A stretch of 34,803 nt of DNA from Gonium pectorale (GCA_001584585.1 LSYV01000065.1:446833-481635), one strand, 5' to 3'; positions 20,593-32,842 are shown, counted from the stretch's first letter. Translations and numbers: made by a program. Notes: generated from the sequence alone by a model not told the origin.

Positions 20593-23500
20593 ATGGCGAG
20601 GAAGCCCCTGCTTCAGCGCCTGATGGCGCTCGTGGTGTCCAAGGCGCACAGTGTGAGCTTGGCTCTCATAATTTTAGCTGCCCTCGGGCTGCTGGCACTT
20701 CCCCTGCTGGAGCGGCCCATCCGGTTTGAGGAGAAGGGTCTGTTGGCGGGAGTGGCCCACGCTACCATCAGGTGAGCCACATCTGGACGCTCACACCGTA
20801 CGGACTGCACTCCCTGCATCACGTAGCCTGGTCTGTGCTCCAGCATGCCTTACCGCTCCCTCGCCAGTCACCCGTCCAGTAAGTGCCCACGGCCCAACCT
20901 ATGCACCCTCACCACGCAGCGATGCTCCCACGGCTCTCTTCCAAGAAGCGGCACGCATCGCCCGTGTCGCGGCCGGCGCCGGCAACTTCCAGCGCCCCGG
21001 CGCCGCTGCCGCGCTGGCGTCGCAGCTGCGCGCCGCCGGGCTGGCGGCAACGCAGCTCTCGCGGCCCACCGTGACCCGCCCGGGCTCGCCCCCCTGCCGC
21101 TGTGCCAACGTGCACTCGCTGGTCCGCTCCCGCCGCGGGGACGGCCTGGAGGCGCTGGCGGTTGTGACGCCCGTGGCCTTCGCCCCGCACCGCCCCGGCC
21201 CCGACCCCGCGCACGACGGCCGCAACCAGAGCGCCGCGGCCGCCGAGCTGGCGCTGATGACGGGTGCCGCGCTGGCGCTGTACCTGGCGGGCGTGGGTGC
21301 GGCGGGCGGCGGGGGCGGGCGCTGGCTGGCCCGGGACGTGCTGTGGGTGGTGCCCGACCTGGCGTGCGGCACGGAGGCGTGCCTGGCGGCCTGGGTGGAC
21401 CAGTACCACGGGCGGGAGCGGATGCGGGGGCGGCAGCGCGGGGTACGACCGGGGCAAGTGCGGGCGCCTCTACAGCAGCAGGGCCGGGCAGCCGGAGCCG
21501 AGGGCGCTGTGGGCACTGGCGGCCCCAGCTCCAGTCCTGGCCCAGGCCCCGCCTCCTCCCCGCAGCCTGCTGGTGCTCCTGCGCCTCCGCTGCTGCGCGG
21601 CGGCGTCATCCAGCAGGCTCTGGTGCTGGAGGCGCTGGCGGGCGCCGGCGAGTACGACACGGCCGAGCTGCTGGTGGTGGGGCACGAGGGGCTGCTGCCC
21701 AAGCTGGACATGTTCTTTCTACTGCGGCAGCTGTTCGGGTATATGGTGAGGAGGGACTAAGGTGGGGTGGTAGTGGGGTGCGGTGCGTTACGGGGGGATG
21801 GAGAATGGCAGATTGGTGGGGCTGCCTTTGGAACCGGGTTCGGCTTGAAGAAGGCCTCTGCTGCAGCGCGTGTGGGAGTACACATAGGGCGTGCAGGGGA
21901 AGGGGAGGGAGCATGCTTGGTATTGGGTACTGAAGAGGGGGAAACGGTGAAAGGGAGTGGCACCGTTCTGAGATGCAAGGAAGGAGGAAGGGTGTAACCC
22001 CGACTTGTAAGTTTGAATCAGCGCTGCGGAGGTGTCGAGGAGGCTCCAGTGCTTTCCAACAACCACTGGCCCGGCTGGCGGCCTGCGATCTGACACCACA
22101 GCCTTGGCTAGGCCGCAGTCCAGAAGGTTTGCGGCTCGTACGATCTTGCGACAGTCTGCCGCCCTGCCCCTGGCACTCCCCGACACCTCCCATGCCAGAT
22201 ACCCCCGGCGCTGTGGCGGGACGACCAGGTGACCCGCGGGTCGGTCTCCCTCGCCGGCCGGCTGCACCGGGCCCTGCTGGCCCCCGCAGAACTGCTGTGG
22301 TCTCCGGAGGTGCGGCTGTGGTTCTTTTCATGCTTACCGTGTATTAGGCGGCAGCTTTGCCATTGGTATCCACCAGCTTACACAGAGCACAGCACCGGAC
22401 TTGGTGGTACGTGTAATGCAGCGAGTCTTGTGCGCACCTTCCCCGGCCCATGCACTGCCCTCCCCCGCCTGCGCAGGCCGCCCGCAGCTACGTAGACCGG
22501 CTGATGCGCGGGCTGCAGTTCACCTGGCAGCAGGCGGTGGGGCTGCCGTCCGGGCCGCACGCAGCCTTCAAGGACCACATGGTGGACGCGGCCACTGTGC
22601 GGCTGGTGCAGCGGGTGGGAGAGGGCAGAGGCGGAGGCGGGAACCGCGCTGACTGGGGGATGGCAGCGTGGCTTCAAGACGGTGTGCGCTCCCCTCTCTC
22701 GGGACACGTGCAGCCGGTGTGCCATGAATGGCCAACCTGGGCCTTTGGCTATGCGAGAATGCGGCTGTGCTTTTCCTTGCGGGCTCCCGCGGGCATGCAG
22801 GTGGGCGCGGGCCGAGGGAGCGCATGCGGCGCCAACAGAGCTCCCCCGGTACCTCATATTCCCGCAGGGAGGAGCCCCTGCGTCGGCGTGGCCGGGCGCC
22901 CGCGGGCCGGCAGCGGCAGCGGACACGGCGCCCTTCGCCCGTTCGCTGGCCTCGGCTTCCGAGCTGGCACTCCGCTCGCTGAACAACCTGGTGGAGCGAA
23001 TGCACCACTCGCCCTTCCTGTACGTGCTGACCGGGGTGGACGGCTTCGTGTCGGTGGAGCGCTACGTGGGCCCGGCGGCCGCGGCGGCGGTGGTGCTGGT
23101 GCTGCAGGTGAGGGCGAGGGTGGCTCCCGCGGGGGGCGGCGGGAGAGAGGGCGGATCCAGGGGATTGTGCAGGGGTGGGCGGGTAAGGGGTGCGGTGCCT
23201 TGCGCAGGAGGCGTCGCGGGAAGGGTTGATATCTCTCGGGCGGGCGGGCGGGAAGCATACCGCACATCCGGCGTGCTGGTGCTCATTTCGCGGGCACTGC
23301 ATATGGGGGCGGGAGGCAACAAGGGCGGCGGGGAAGGGCTGTCCCATCGGGGCACAAGGCGGGCGTGGGGCGGCGTATGCGGCCGGCAAGGTCCATGCCT
23401 GATTCTGACGTGCGCACAGGCGCGCCCACGGGACAGCCTTGGCTTGCGTGTGTGAGCTTCGGGCTGATCGGTCGGTCCACGGCGAGCGGCTCAGCGCCAT

Positions 23501-24853
23501 AGCATTGCCGGGTCGTCAGGCTGGGCGCCCGCTGGCCTAGAAACGCTGGCCGCCGACGGAGCGTTGGCAACGTCGAGGACAGCGCCCAGCAGGCACCCAT
23601 CCGCATCCGCATCCTGCCAGGCAACTCTACTGCTGGCCGGGACGAGAGGGCCCGTCTGCCCGTCTCCTCCGCCCGCAATGCCTCCTGCCCTCGACTGGAT
23701 CGCCCACTGCCCAGACGCGCCCACGGATGCGTTTGTCCATGAAGCTTCCCCGCTCCATCTTTCTGTTCCCCTCTCTAATCTATTGCGCGGGGAGCGTGTC
23801 TTTGGTCCTCCTCTATGAGCGGAAGACATAACGTAGGCCTCTCTTCGCACACCCACACCCTGACTGCAGGCTGCGTGGTCCATGCGCTGCGTGCAACAGG
23901 CGTTGGCAGCAGCTGCCGGCCTGGGCGCGGCGCGCGGCATCCGCATTGGCGGCAGCGGGGCAGGCCTGGCGTGGGCGGTGGCCACATGCCGGGCCGCGAC
24001 GCGCGTTGCGGTGCTGGCGGCTGTTGCAGCGGCCCTGCGGCAGCTCCTATGCGGCGAACCGTTCCCGTGGGCCATGCCAGGCCAGCAGCTCAGCTCTGCG
24101 GATCGGGCGTGGTACTCCGCCGCCATGTTTGCCCGCAGGGCCCTGGCGCGGCCGCTCCTGGACCCTGGGGCCGCAGCCGGGGCTGCTGCGCTGTTGGGCG
24201 GCCTGGTCAGCGTGGTGGCGGCAGCCACCAGCGTGGCCGGACGCTGGGCCGCGGCGGCTGTTGTGCGGCCCGTCAAGCAGCAATCCGAGGGCCGGGCTGA
24301 TGTTGCGGAGGGGCATGCCCCCGGCGGCGGCACAGGCGGCAGCGGAGCCGTAGCCGGAGGGTCCGGCGGTCTTTTGGGCGCCGCGGGCTTGCAACTTGGC
24401 GTGGTGAGTTGCGGAGTGCGGCAGGAGCAGGCAGAGGGTCTAAAGCAGGAGCTGCTTTGCGAGGCGACGTGGCAGGCGGAGCGCGTCATCGTCCTGACGG
24501 CGGCGGCGGTAGCCCTCACGCCGCTTGTGTGCCTCAACTGGGCTGCCGCACTGGTGGCAGGGGCGTACCTGGCGCCCCTGGCGGTGGTGCAGGGGTTCGC
24601 GTCGCCGCGGAGCGTGGCGCGACGGGCCTCGCGGGGCAGCCTGCGGGCTACTATGGTTGGTGCAGCGGCCGCGGCTGCATGGCTCGCCGTGGCACCGCCG
24701 TTTGTTCTGTACGTGAGCGCGTTGGTGGCGGGTGTCGAGCCAGTCTCTGCGGCCCAAGGGCTGTGCAGAATGCCGGGAACAAACTATTGGTACGTCCATG
24801 TGGTTGGTCTCTCAGTATGGCTGTTTGCATTCACCGGCAGCGTAGGGCTGTAA
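20593..24853 (+). CDS. GPAA1: GPI transamidase subunit GPAA1/Gaa1
   Basis: Six exons join in phase: 20593-20771, 20920-21745, 22199-22309, 22477-22614, 22868-23107 and 23870-24853, giving 825 residues. An N-terminal membrane anchor lies near residues 20-38 (SLALIILAALGLLALPLL). A luminal domain of the M28-peptidase-like fold follows, with WLARDVLWVVPD, then AWVDQYHG, then LVVGHEGLLPKLD, the characteristic order of GPAA1. Exon 5 contains RSLNNLVERMHHSPFLYVL, the conserved segment leading into the C-terminal membrane helices. Exon 6 is hydrophobic throughout and ends WYVHVVGLSVWLFAF. The protein is a non-catalytic ER-membrane subunit that helps bring GPI lipid and substrate protein together. 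It is longer than the human protein (about 620) because of Gly/Pro/Ala-rich inserts near residues 240-300 and in the last exon. The 762-base intron before exon 6 and the exact 3' exon structure are the least certain. Confidence 0.9.
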
Positions 24854-25721
24854 CTGGTATCACGACATGGTCGCCATCGATGGACGGTTTCGCCTGCAGC
24901 GACGGGCCGCTTAGATACAGCAAGCACGCTGGAAACGCACATGACAACTCCCGCAGTGAGCATACACCGCGGGCCGACAGGGCCTGGCGGCGCGTCAGCA
25001 GGAGGGTTGACTCCGGTTGCTGTAGCGGTCGTACTCACCCGCGTCGCCATGGCATCATTTCCAGTGGGTCTTTTGACAAACATACATATTGATGCCGCAC
25101 AGGCAAATACAGACCGCTGCTGTGCACCTAGCGCGCGCCAGTAAGGCTGAGCAATGCTTCCGCCTCCCGGTCACACGTAACCTAACTTTAACAGATATAC
25201 TCTGAGATTGAGATATAAAACTGCTCAGCTTAGTTAGCATCCTTATCAGGGCTAGCAGGCCAGGACTCGTCGGGCGAGAGCGGGCGGTTCTTGTCGCCGC
25301 GGACCCACTGGTGAGTCGCTGTCCAAGTTAGCCCTGAAGGATAAGAGTAGCCAACCAAGGCAGTCTAGCTTGACCCGGCGCTGCAGCGATAGCCTACGTG
25401 AAACGCGTTGCTCTGGGCAGTGCGTTCTGCAAAGTCAATAGTGACATATTGAGGCTTAGACTCGCAGTTCTGGGTGCGCTCTGTCTCTCCGGGTCAACAT
25501 CCTGGTGGAACTTGCTGCGGAGGGGATTGGCGTTTTCAGCCAGCATCTCAGGCGTGACAACGTTGTCGTGGATGGCTGTTGAGATTGTAGGACTGCCGGA
25601 CTCCGGGCTCTGCATTCCAAACCGTGGGAACCTGGAAGCACCGCGATACTGACATATTAGCGTTGTTGCCCTCAGGCGTTTGGGCCTTGACGCCAAGTCT
25701 GTCGGTGTCGCCTCCCGCGCA
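24854..25721 (+). promoter_or_regulatory. GPAA1 3' region, then TATA promoter and 5' UTR of the next gene
   Basis: No coding sequence is seen. TATAAA at 25214-25219 sits in an A/T-rich patch that stands out from the surrounding GC-rich DNA. A start site about 30 bases later would place a first exon ending at the strong donor GTGAGT (25312), without any ATG. Splicing to the acceptor CCCTCAG ending at 25675 then leads to the first ATG at 25722. The exon 1 boundaries are inferred. Confidence 0.5.
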
Positions 25722-28700
25722 ATGCCAGCTGAAGGAGTCCTGGAGCAGCTTGCAGCGGCCACTGGCGCGCCAGGTGGGGCTGCTTGGGGAATGTGCGCGC
25801 AGGGGTAAGGGCACGTTGCAAGAGACCTAGAAGGTAGTTGAGACTGGGAGTCCGGGTCCCATAGGGCGTGGGGTCACTGCGGTTAAAAGCATGCTGCTCC
25901 CCCACCTCCTGCACCTCAGATGCGCATGTTAAGAGCGGGAAGGATGAGCCGCGCGTGCTGCTGGTGACCACTGTCGACGTCGGCGGCGGCACCAGCGACC
26001 GCATTGAGGTCCGTGCGGGGCAAAACCCTGAGGACGTGGCGCGTGCGTTCTGTCTGCGGCACAACCTGCCGGAGGGCATCGTGGGGCCCCTGGCGCAGCA
26101 CCTGGAGCAGAACCTGCGCAAGGCGGCCAGTCGCCGGCTCGCGGGCGGTAGCCAAAAGGTGCGCAGGTAGTAGCAGCTCCCTGCTTTACCCAGTCCGGGC
26201 ATTGGAGGCTGACTGGGAATGGAATCCTGACGCATGCCGGAGGCTGGGAGCGGCACCGTTCATGCGTTCCGTGCTCATCGCATGCCTGGGCTCGGACTAA
26301 GCTTGTGGAAGCGGATCGTCACGAAGGTGTCTCATGTACAGTGCTACTGATTTACCGGTGTTGTTCCCCCTCAAATTAGCACTGCTGACACTCTTTCCAC
26401 CCGCTGTTCCCAATCATGGTCATCGCGGGCCCCATCTTGCTCGTTAACACAGTCGAACAACAGCTCCTCCACGCCCAGCGCGGACGGCGGCCTTGACCCG
26501 CCGCAGCCCACCAAGTCACCCAAGCTGCCGTTGCAGCACGATCAGCAGGCGGGCGCGGAGCACGGCAGCGGTGGGCCCGGCACGGGCGGAAAGCCGGTCC
26601 TGAGCTTCGGGTCGGGCATGGACGACCGCGTGTACGAGCAGCTGTCGTCCAAGCTGATGGATGGCTCGCAGGCGCCCTCGGCCCGCCGCGGCAACTGGGT
26701 GAACGCCACGGAGGTGCTCAGCGGCATGAACAGCAAACGCAGCTCGTCCAACATCAGCAACCCGCCAGGCCCAGGGGGGCCATACCCGTACGACAAGCAG
26801 CCCACCTCGCCGGGGCCAAGTCCCAGGTGCGCAGACGTAAAAGGAGCGGCGGGTGGGCGGCGCAGGAGCACGGTTCGGGCCCTGCAGCGTGGCAATGCGT
26901 GCAGGGGCCCGCTCAGGAGCCGTCATGCGTGTCGCAGACTTGCCTTTGTGCTGACTGATCCATCCGGGTAGCCGTGATGGTCCAATCCTGACTAGGATTG
27001 ACTCCATGCATAGCAACTCGCATCCACCATAAGCTTACCGGTCTTCTTCCCACAATCTTACTGGGACTCCTTCCCGCAGGAACCGCGACAGCGTGCACCT
27101 GCGGCTGTACGCCACGGCTCAGGAGAAGGCTGCTCGGCTGGAGGAGCGGCGGCGGATGGCCAAGGCGGAGCAGGTGGCGGCCATCCAGGCCAGCCGCTCG
27201 TCGATCTCGTGGATCAGCGCTGAGATGATGCGCGGCCGGGGCGCGGGCGGCATGTACGACAACTATGGCGAGATGCTGTACTCGGAGGGCGTGGAGGCGC
27301 TCATGGCGAGGCTCAAGCGGGTGCGGAGGGGGGGGGGTTCAAGCAAGGGGCACGGGCCAGTGAGGCCGAGGTTACCACCCTTACCAGGAAGCAGGGCGGA
27401 ATGCCGTCTTTGCCATCAGTGCCTGGCGGCAGGCAATCTTTCAAAGCAGCACGTGGTAATCAGCTTCGCATTATGCCATTGTCCGCCTGACTTCCGCCCA
27501 CTTGCCCGCCTTGCGCCTCCTGTCCTGCCAGGCCGAGCTGGAGCGGAGGGCGCGTGAGGACCGCGAGATGGACGGCGCCACCTTCGTGCCCACCATCACC
27601 AAGAAGGCCTGGGAGCTCAAGCAGCGCGAGCGCAGCAGCTGCAGCACCCTGGCCGGCGACGGCTCCATGGGCGCCTCCTCGGCCGAGGACTTTGAGAAGT
27701 GGCAGCGGCTGCACATGCGCGGCATCCGCAAGTCCACGCAGGTACGGTGCGGTGCCCTCTGCGGCCGGAACTGGCAATCCGTACCAAGTTCTTGGCAGAT
27801 GGTTGGCTTGTGATGTTTAGATGTTGTTGCGGAGCGGATTGTTGCAGAACGCGTCACATACATGTGAATGCAGTAACCGACCTCTGCCTTGACCCGCGCC
27901 TCTGGCCGAACCCTCACTCGCAGGAGCGCATGGACTCCCTGCGTGCTCAGCGGGAGGAGGCCGAGCTGGCGGAGTGCACCTTCAAGCCGCGCATCAACAA
28001 GAACAGCGACGCGCTGATGACGGAGCGGGCGGAGACGCTCAAGGTGGGGCAGTGTGGTCGGGCCCTGCACGCGATGGCATAGGAAGGCTTGCTTAGACAA
28101 TCGAATTCAGCGTTTAACTAATTTAAACATATGTTGACTCCCCTTGACGGCAGGCCCTGAACATCACGCATCACGAGCAGCTCTTTGCAGATGCCCTGCG
28201 GCGCCAGGCAAAGTAAGGAACGGGCGGGCTCTGCGGCTCCAGGACTCCTCATGCTCCTTGCACCGACATGTTATGTGTACGGTATTCCACTGAGCGAGAC
28301 GTTCTGAACACTGATTCTGCCTCGTGGGTGCAGGATGGAGGAGCTGCAGCGGTGGTACCCCGACGGCGTGACTTTCCAGCCGCAGGTGGGCGGCGAGGGG
28401 CGGCGGTGGGGTGGAGGGGCTGGTGTGGGGTTAAACAATACGGCTATGCTGCTGGGCGCCAGGCAGGCAGCAGCGCACCCCAACTGACCCCGCTGCTCGC
28501 GCCGCACGTCTGTCGGCCCCGCAGGTGAACAAGGACCCACGCGCCCAGGAGTACCTGCGCCGCAGTTGGGACCGGCAGTCGAAGCAGGGCCCGCCGGCGG
28601 AGGGCAGCCCGCAGATGGGCACCCCGCCCTCCGTGGTGGAGCGCCTGTACGCGGAGGCGGAGCGGAAGCAGGTGCGGTCTTGGGGGTCGGGGCAGGTCAA

Positions 28701-31081
28701 CGCATCGCGCCGTGACTCGGCCCTTCCTGACATTCGTGCTAATGTCCGAACCTGTATGCCACGCGTGAAATATCCGTGTCTTGTGAGCTTGAGCCAAACC
28801 GTGCTGTCGGCCAACCCACAGGCCAAGCTGGAACAGCAGCGGCAGCTCCTACACGGACCGATCGACCCCGTCACCAACAAGCCGCTCTTTGTGCCCCAGA
28901 CGGGCCGCGGCCCGCGCGGCAACCACGCGCGCAACGCCCTCAACGGGCGCCACATCGGCGAGGTGCTGTACCAGGTGGCGCAGGACCAGGCGACCAAGCG
29001 GGCAGCCAAGGAGGAGGAGGAGCGACTGGCGGCGGCCGAGGAGGCGGCCAAGAGCCGCACCACGGGTGAGCGGACCGGCTTTGTCACGGGGCAGGCGGGC
29101 GTTGACCGGCACGGCAAAGTGCGCTAGCCGCGAAAAGAAAGGGCAGGAGCTGGCACGCCTGTTACCTGCGCGTACTGCCGCACAACGGCTTAAATGGATG
29201 CACTAATTCACAAATGTGTCCTGGATACCACCCCGCATGCCCCTTGCAGCGGTGAGCCAAAAGCTGTTTACGGACCTCAAGCTGAAGCGCTTCCGTCAGA
29301 TCTTCGAGTACCTGGATGAGGAGGGCAGCGGCGAGCTGGACCTGCTTGGCGCGCTGGGCCGCTCGCCGCCCTTCGCCAGCCCCGAGGCGCCCCCCTGCCG
29401 CCAGCCGCGCGTGGACAACCTGGACGGCGAGGTGCTGGTGGACGTCGAGGCTGCGGCCTCTGTTTGGGCGCGCGCCAACGGCCTGCTCGTGCTCTCGTGA
29501 GTGGGTGGCGGGCTGGGGAGTGGTGGGGAATTCGTAGGTCGCCACAGCGCATGGGGGACAAGCGATAAGCGGAGCTGTGTGGGCTGACTGACTCTGCATG
29601 TGCGTAGCCTGAGATGCAGATTGGGCGTGAACTGTTTGTGTTGCGAGCACCTCTTACCGCCACGCTTGCCCATCGATCCTTCCCCCCTCAGGAACGAGGA
29701 GCAGCACGGCGCCAACGGCTCGCAGCAGGGCGGCTCCTTCGGTCGCGGCACCAGCACCGGCAGCGCCGACGGCGCAGCCCCAACCTCGGTCACCAACTCG
29801 GCAGCGCCAGGCACCCCGCGTCGGCAGGCCTCCTTCGGCTCGGCGGCCTTTGGTGCCACCCTGGCGGGTCCCTGCCCGCCCCTGCGCATCGAGATGTTCA
29901 TGAGCTGCATGGAGGAGGCGCTCAAGCTGCGCCGGGGCCCGCGCGCTTATCTGGTGCCCTCGCCCTCGGCCAAGCAGGCGCCCGCGCACACCTTCCGCCC
30001 CGCCATCAACCCCCGCTCGCGTGCGCTGGCGGCCAAGAGCCGGCCCGACACGTCGTCCGCCTTCGAGCTGCTGTACCGCGTGGCCGCCAAGACGGCGGAG
30101 CGGCTGGAGGCGCTGCGGCGGGAGAAGGATGCGGCGGGTATGGCGGACTGCACCTTCCAGCCGCAGCTCAACATCAACAAGTGAGGCATGCCCTGCGATG
30201 GGGATGGGGAGCTGTAGCCACTGGGTCCTACCACATGCGGTTCGATGTATCTTTGAAGTGACACCAGGAATGGCTTCCCCTGTACATTCACTAGAGTCGT
30301 TTGCGAGCCTGAACGCCCATCACCGTGTCCTACAGGAACCGCTCCCAGAAGCACGCGCGGTCGGCGTCCCATGACACCTCGGGCTTTCGTGCCGCGGCCG
30401 CCGGCATCGCTGCGGCCGCTGAGCGGGGCCAGGCGGCCGACGCCGAGCGGCTCGACCTGCAGCAGCAGCTGCAGCACCTGCGCATGGCCGCCGAAACGGC
30501 GGTGGACGTGCAGGCGCGCCTGCTGGCGGAGGCGGCTGCGGCAGCCGGCGGGGAGGGCGGCTCGGCTGTGGGCGTGGACGAGGAGCTGGAGCGGTTCTCA
30601 TTGCTGGAGAAGGAGCTGCGGGACATGCAGGTGGGCGGCCGGGCGGAGCGTTTTGACCAGGTCAATGTGTGGAGAGGCCGTCACTTCGGCCCATTCAGTC
30701 AACATGGCCAAAACGGACGCCACGGGCCCATGCAGACTACTCGTGCTTGCATGATGTCGTCACGCACGTTTGTTCATGGTACGTCGCAGTGTACCCCCGA
30801 GTCGTCCTCCTGTCCTCATGCCTGCTGGCCGCCCGCACCCTCCTCCCTTTGCGCAGGCACTGACGCAGGTGGCCATTGACGACCACGACCGCCAGCAGCA
30901 GCTGCTCCAGGCGCAGGCGGCCCAGATGCAGGCGCACCAGCAGCAGCAGCAGCCTCGGAACGGCTCCGGCGGGGGTGCCGGCCAGGCGGTGAGCGGCAGT
31001 CTGCAAGACCTGGCGCACGTGCTGGGCGTCAGCTCCTGGGACGCGGCGGCGGCGACTGGAGGGCCCCGGGCGTCGGCGTAA
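25722..31081 (+). CDS. Unknown 997-residue protein with TFxPxIN motifs and an EF-hand remnant
   Basis: Fourteen exons join in phase: 25722-25773, 25920-26158, 26453-26826, 27080-27320, 27532-27741, 27924-28043, 28154-28212, 28334-28385, 28525-28671, 28822-29065, 29250-29496, 29692-30180, 30336-30630 and 30857-31081. I do not recognise a named family. Residues about 30-90 form a compact module (PRVLLVTTVDVGGG, DRIEVRAGQNPEDVARAFC) that resembles a small ubiquitin-like fold. A Ser/Gly-rich linker follows. From residue 319 on, a short motif recurs: TFVPTI (319), CTFKPRIN (391), TFQPQVN (445), LFVPQT (521), TFRPAIN (762), CTFQPQLN (816), usually after a Glu/Arg-rich helix. An EF-hand-like loop sits at residues 602-613. 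The C terminus has a coiled coil and a Gln-rich tail. There are no signal peptide or membrane segments. Proteins of this general make-up are common among flagellar or cytoskeletal proteins of protists, but that role is only an inference. The start codon is the first ATG after the presumed leader intron. Confidence 0.75.
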
Positions 31082-32223
31082 TGCAACGCATCCCGCGGCC
31101 CTGCTCCGGACGCGATTGTGAGCTCTTGCCAGATGACCGCATTCCTTACCGCCTAGATGACCGTTGAACACTCACGCGGACCGCTGCGTTAGGGTCGTGT
31201 GGGCACGGACAGCAGCTCGAAGACGGGGTATCTGCAACTCCTACACAAGGTTGCGAGTAGATGGAAAGAAGGCTCGCTCAGTTCATTGAGATGTCGCTGG
31301 ATGCATCGGCTGGAAGCACACACTCAGAGTAACACTTAACCACGTACATTCGCGTGACGCGCTTGGACACTGACATTAAGATTGCTGTTTTGGGGGGAAC
31401 GTATTTGGAAATGTTGAGAGGGCGGGGAAGAGGCGGTGTTAGAGGGCCGTGAATGATCAAGGAATTCGGTGCCATCTACGTGCGATCTGCCATGTTTGGT
31501 TGCTGGCCGCCGTGTGGGTACCTTGCTGCGTACTGATTAGGCATGTGGGTGTTAGCGAGTTGCCCGGTGGGAGGACGCCGCATACCGTACTGCAGTAGCT
31601 GTTTCAGTTAACCCGAGTGGCAAGATGTCTGGGTTTCATTGGCAGCAGTAGGACCGGAAGAGGCTCGCCTCTCAACTTTGTGAATGTAGAACATTGGTCG
31701 CTTCCGTGCATCGGGGCTTGGGTAGGGTCGGGTTTTGGGCACAGCCCAACGGGAACTAATCAAAACGCATCACTGATCAGAGTACCATTCGGCATGCACA
31801 CCAGCCAGAACCCAACCTTCATTTTGTTCGTTGCAGCCCGGCCAGCCCTAGCCATGTGCGTGTACGGTGCGCGCACCTGCGCGCTCCGGAAGGGTAGAGC
31901 CGCCGTTCCGGCGCACAGTGCCCCCAAAAACACTGAGCGGGTGCTGCTGAAATGCCGATGACTTGACCAGAACGGTCAGGTCTCAGGTGCCGGGGTACAC
32001 AGGCTCACAGGTGCCGAGGCTGGCGGCTACACCAGGCGCGGCCGCACCCCAGTGCTCCTTCCATGCGGCCTGGGCTGGGATCGCGCGACGGTGCAACGCG
32101 TTGCATTAGACTCCTTATACGGTGCACCTGTGTGGCTCATCGTGCAATGTCGTGTGTCGTGGGGCTAGGGGAGTGCAAAAGGGAAAAGTGTTAGAGCACG
32201 GCTGCGGGCCACGGACTTAAGGC
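31082..32223. other. Gene-free stretch upstream of the RING exon
   Basis: No exon with family resemblance or coding-type third-position G/C bias is seen on either strand. A 114-codon open frame at 31617-31961 has no recognisable feature. This is where the missing N-terminal exons of a FANCL-like gene would be expected, and they are not apparent. Confidence 0.5.
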
Positions 32224-32604
32224 GTGAGGGGAGCTTCTACCGCAACCGGGGCCGTGGACGCGGGAGCAGCAGCGGTTGCCGAGGGAGAGGTGGAGGATGA
32301 CGCGCTGCTGTCCGAGTGCGCCATCTGCCGCTGCTACCTGCAGGAGGTGGAGGCGGAGGATCGGGATGAAGGGGAGGCGGGGCAGGAGGAGGGCCAGAAG
32401 GGGGAGGGAGGGGGAGGAGGGGCGGGAGGCTGCGGCCGCGGGCTGGTTCCTGAGGTGGTGTGCCCCACGCCCGCCTGCGGCTTGCCCTTCCACGCGCCCT
32501 GCCTGGCCGAGTGGCTCCGCTCGCTGCCCGACACGCGCGCCTCCTTCAGCAGCCTGTTCGGGCGCTGCCCATTTTGCAGCAGCTCCTTGACGGTGCGCGC
32601 ATGA
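32224..32604 (+). CDS. Isolated exon encoding a FANCL-type RING domain
   Basis: The frame encodes the C-terminal RING of FANCL, the E3 ligase that monoubiquitinates FANCD2/FANCI in interstrand-crosslink repair. The eight zinc ligands are all present: ECAIC (32317-32328), VVC, PAC, PFH, APC, then GRC and PFC, with the family-typical AEWLRSLPDTR-SF and LFGRCPFCSSSL and a stop at 32602-32604. Between the second and third ligands is a Glu/Gly-rich insert of about 44 residues, much longer than usual. An in-frame TAA lies just before 32221 and there is no ATG, so this must be a last exon joined to something upstream, or a gene fragment. Candidate acceptors such as GGAGCAGCAG (near 32263-32272) lack a pyrimidine tract. 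No ELF or URD exon of FANCL is visible upstream in the window. Domain identity is quite sure, gene status uncertain. Confidence 0.65.
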   Translation: MRGASTATGAVDAGAAAVAEGEVEDDALLSECAICRCYLQEVEAEDRDEGEAGQEEGQKGEGGGGGAGGCGRGLVPEVVCPTPACGLPFHAPCLAEWLRSLPDTRASFSSLFGRCPFCSSSLTVRA

Positions 32605-32696
32605 CGCGTGGGAGCGGGGGCAGGGGGCGGGGGCGGGGGATCGCCGTAGGGAGGCAACAACAGGTACAACATGTGAAACCCAACATCCCAGGTAAG

Positions 32697-32842
32697 CGGT
32701 CTTTAGGGGGGTGGGGGCGTGATGAACATCGCCTGCCTTGCTTGTACCCGCCCGCCCTACTGGGAAAATCGCGTTTTCGAATGTGTATGACCGCAGAGGC
32801 GGGCTCCCGCTTTCCTTCACAGATTTTCATTTTATACGGCAA
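32697..32842 (+). repeat. Dispersed repeat, copy C
   Basis: This is the third copy of the family also found at 7883-8033 (minus strand) and 8820-8930 (plus strand). Landmarks are GGTCTTTAGGGGGG, CCCGCCCGCCCTACTGGG, ATGTGTATGACCGCAGAGGC and a T-rich tail ending TATACGGCAAC. It starts about 90 bases after the stop codon of the FANCL-type RING exon. Confidence 0.65.

Noticed and set aside
24849..24853. TGTAA overlapping the GPAA1 stop codon as polyadenylation signal
   Set aside because: A signal overlapping the stop codon would leave almost no 3' UTR. It is more likely chance, and no better TGTAA was found before the next promoter.
25398..25652. 84-codon frame considered as first exon of the TFxPxIN gene
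   Set aside because: It has no ATG start (GTG only) and offers no donor in the phase needed. The TATA box, the donor at 25312 and the ATG at 25722 give a simpler model.
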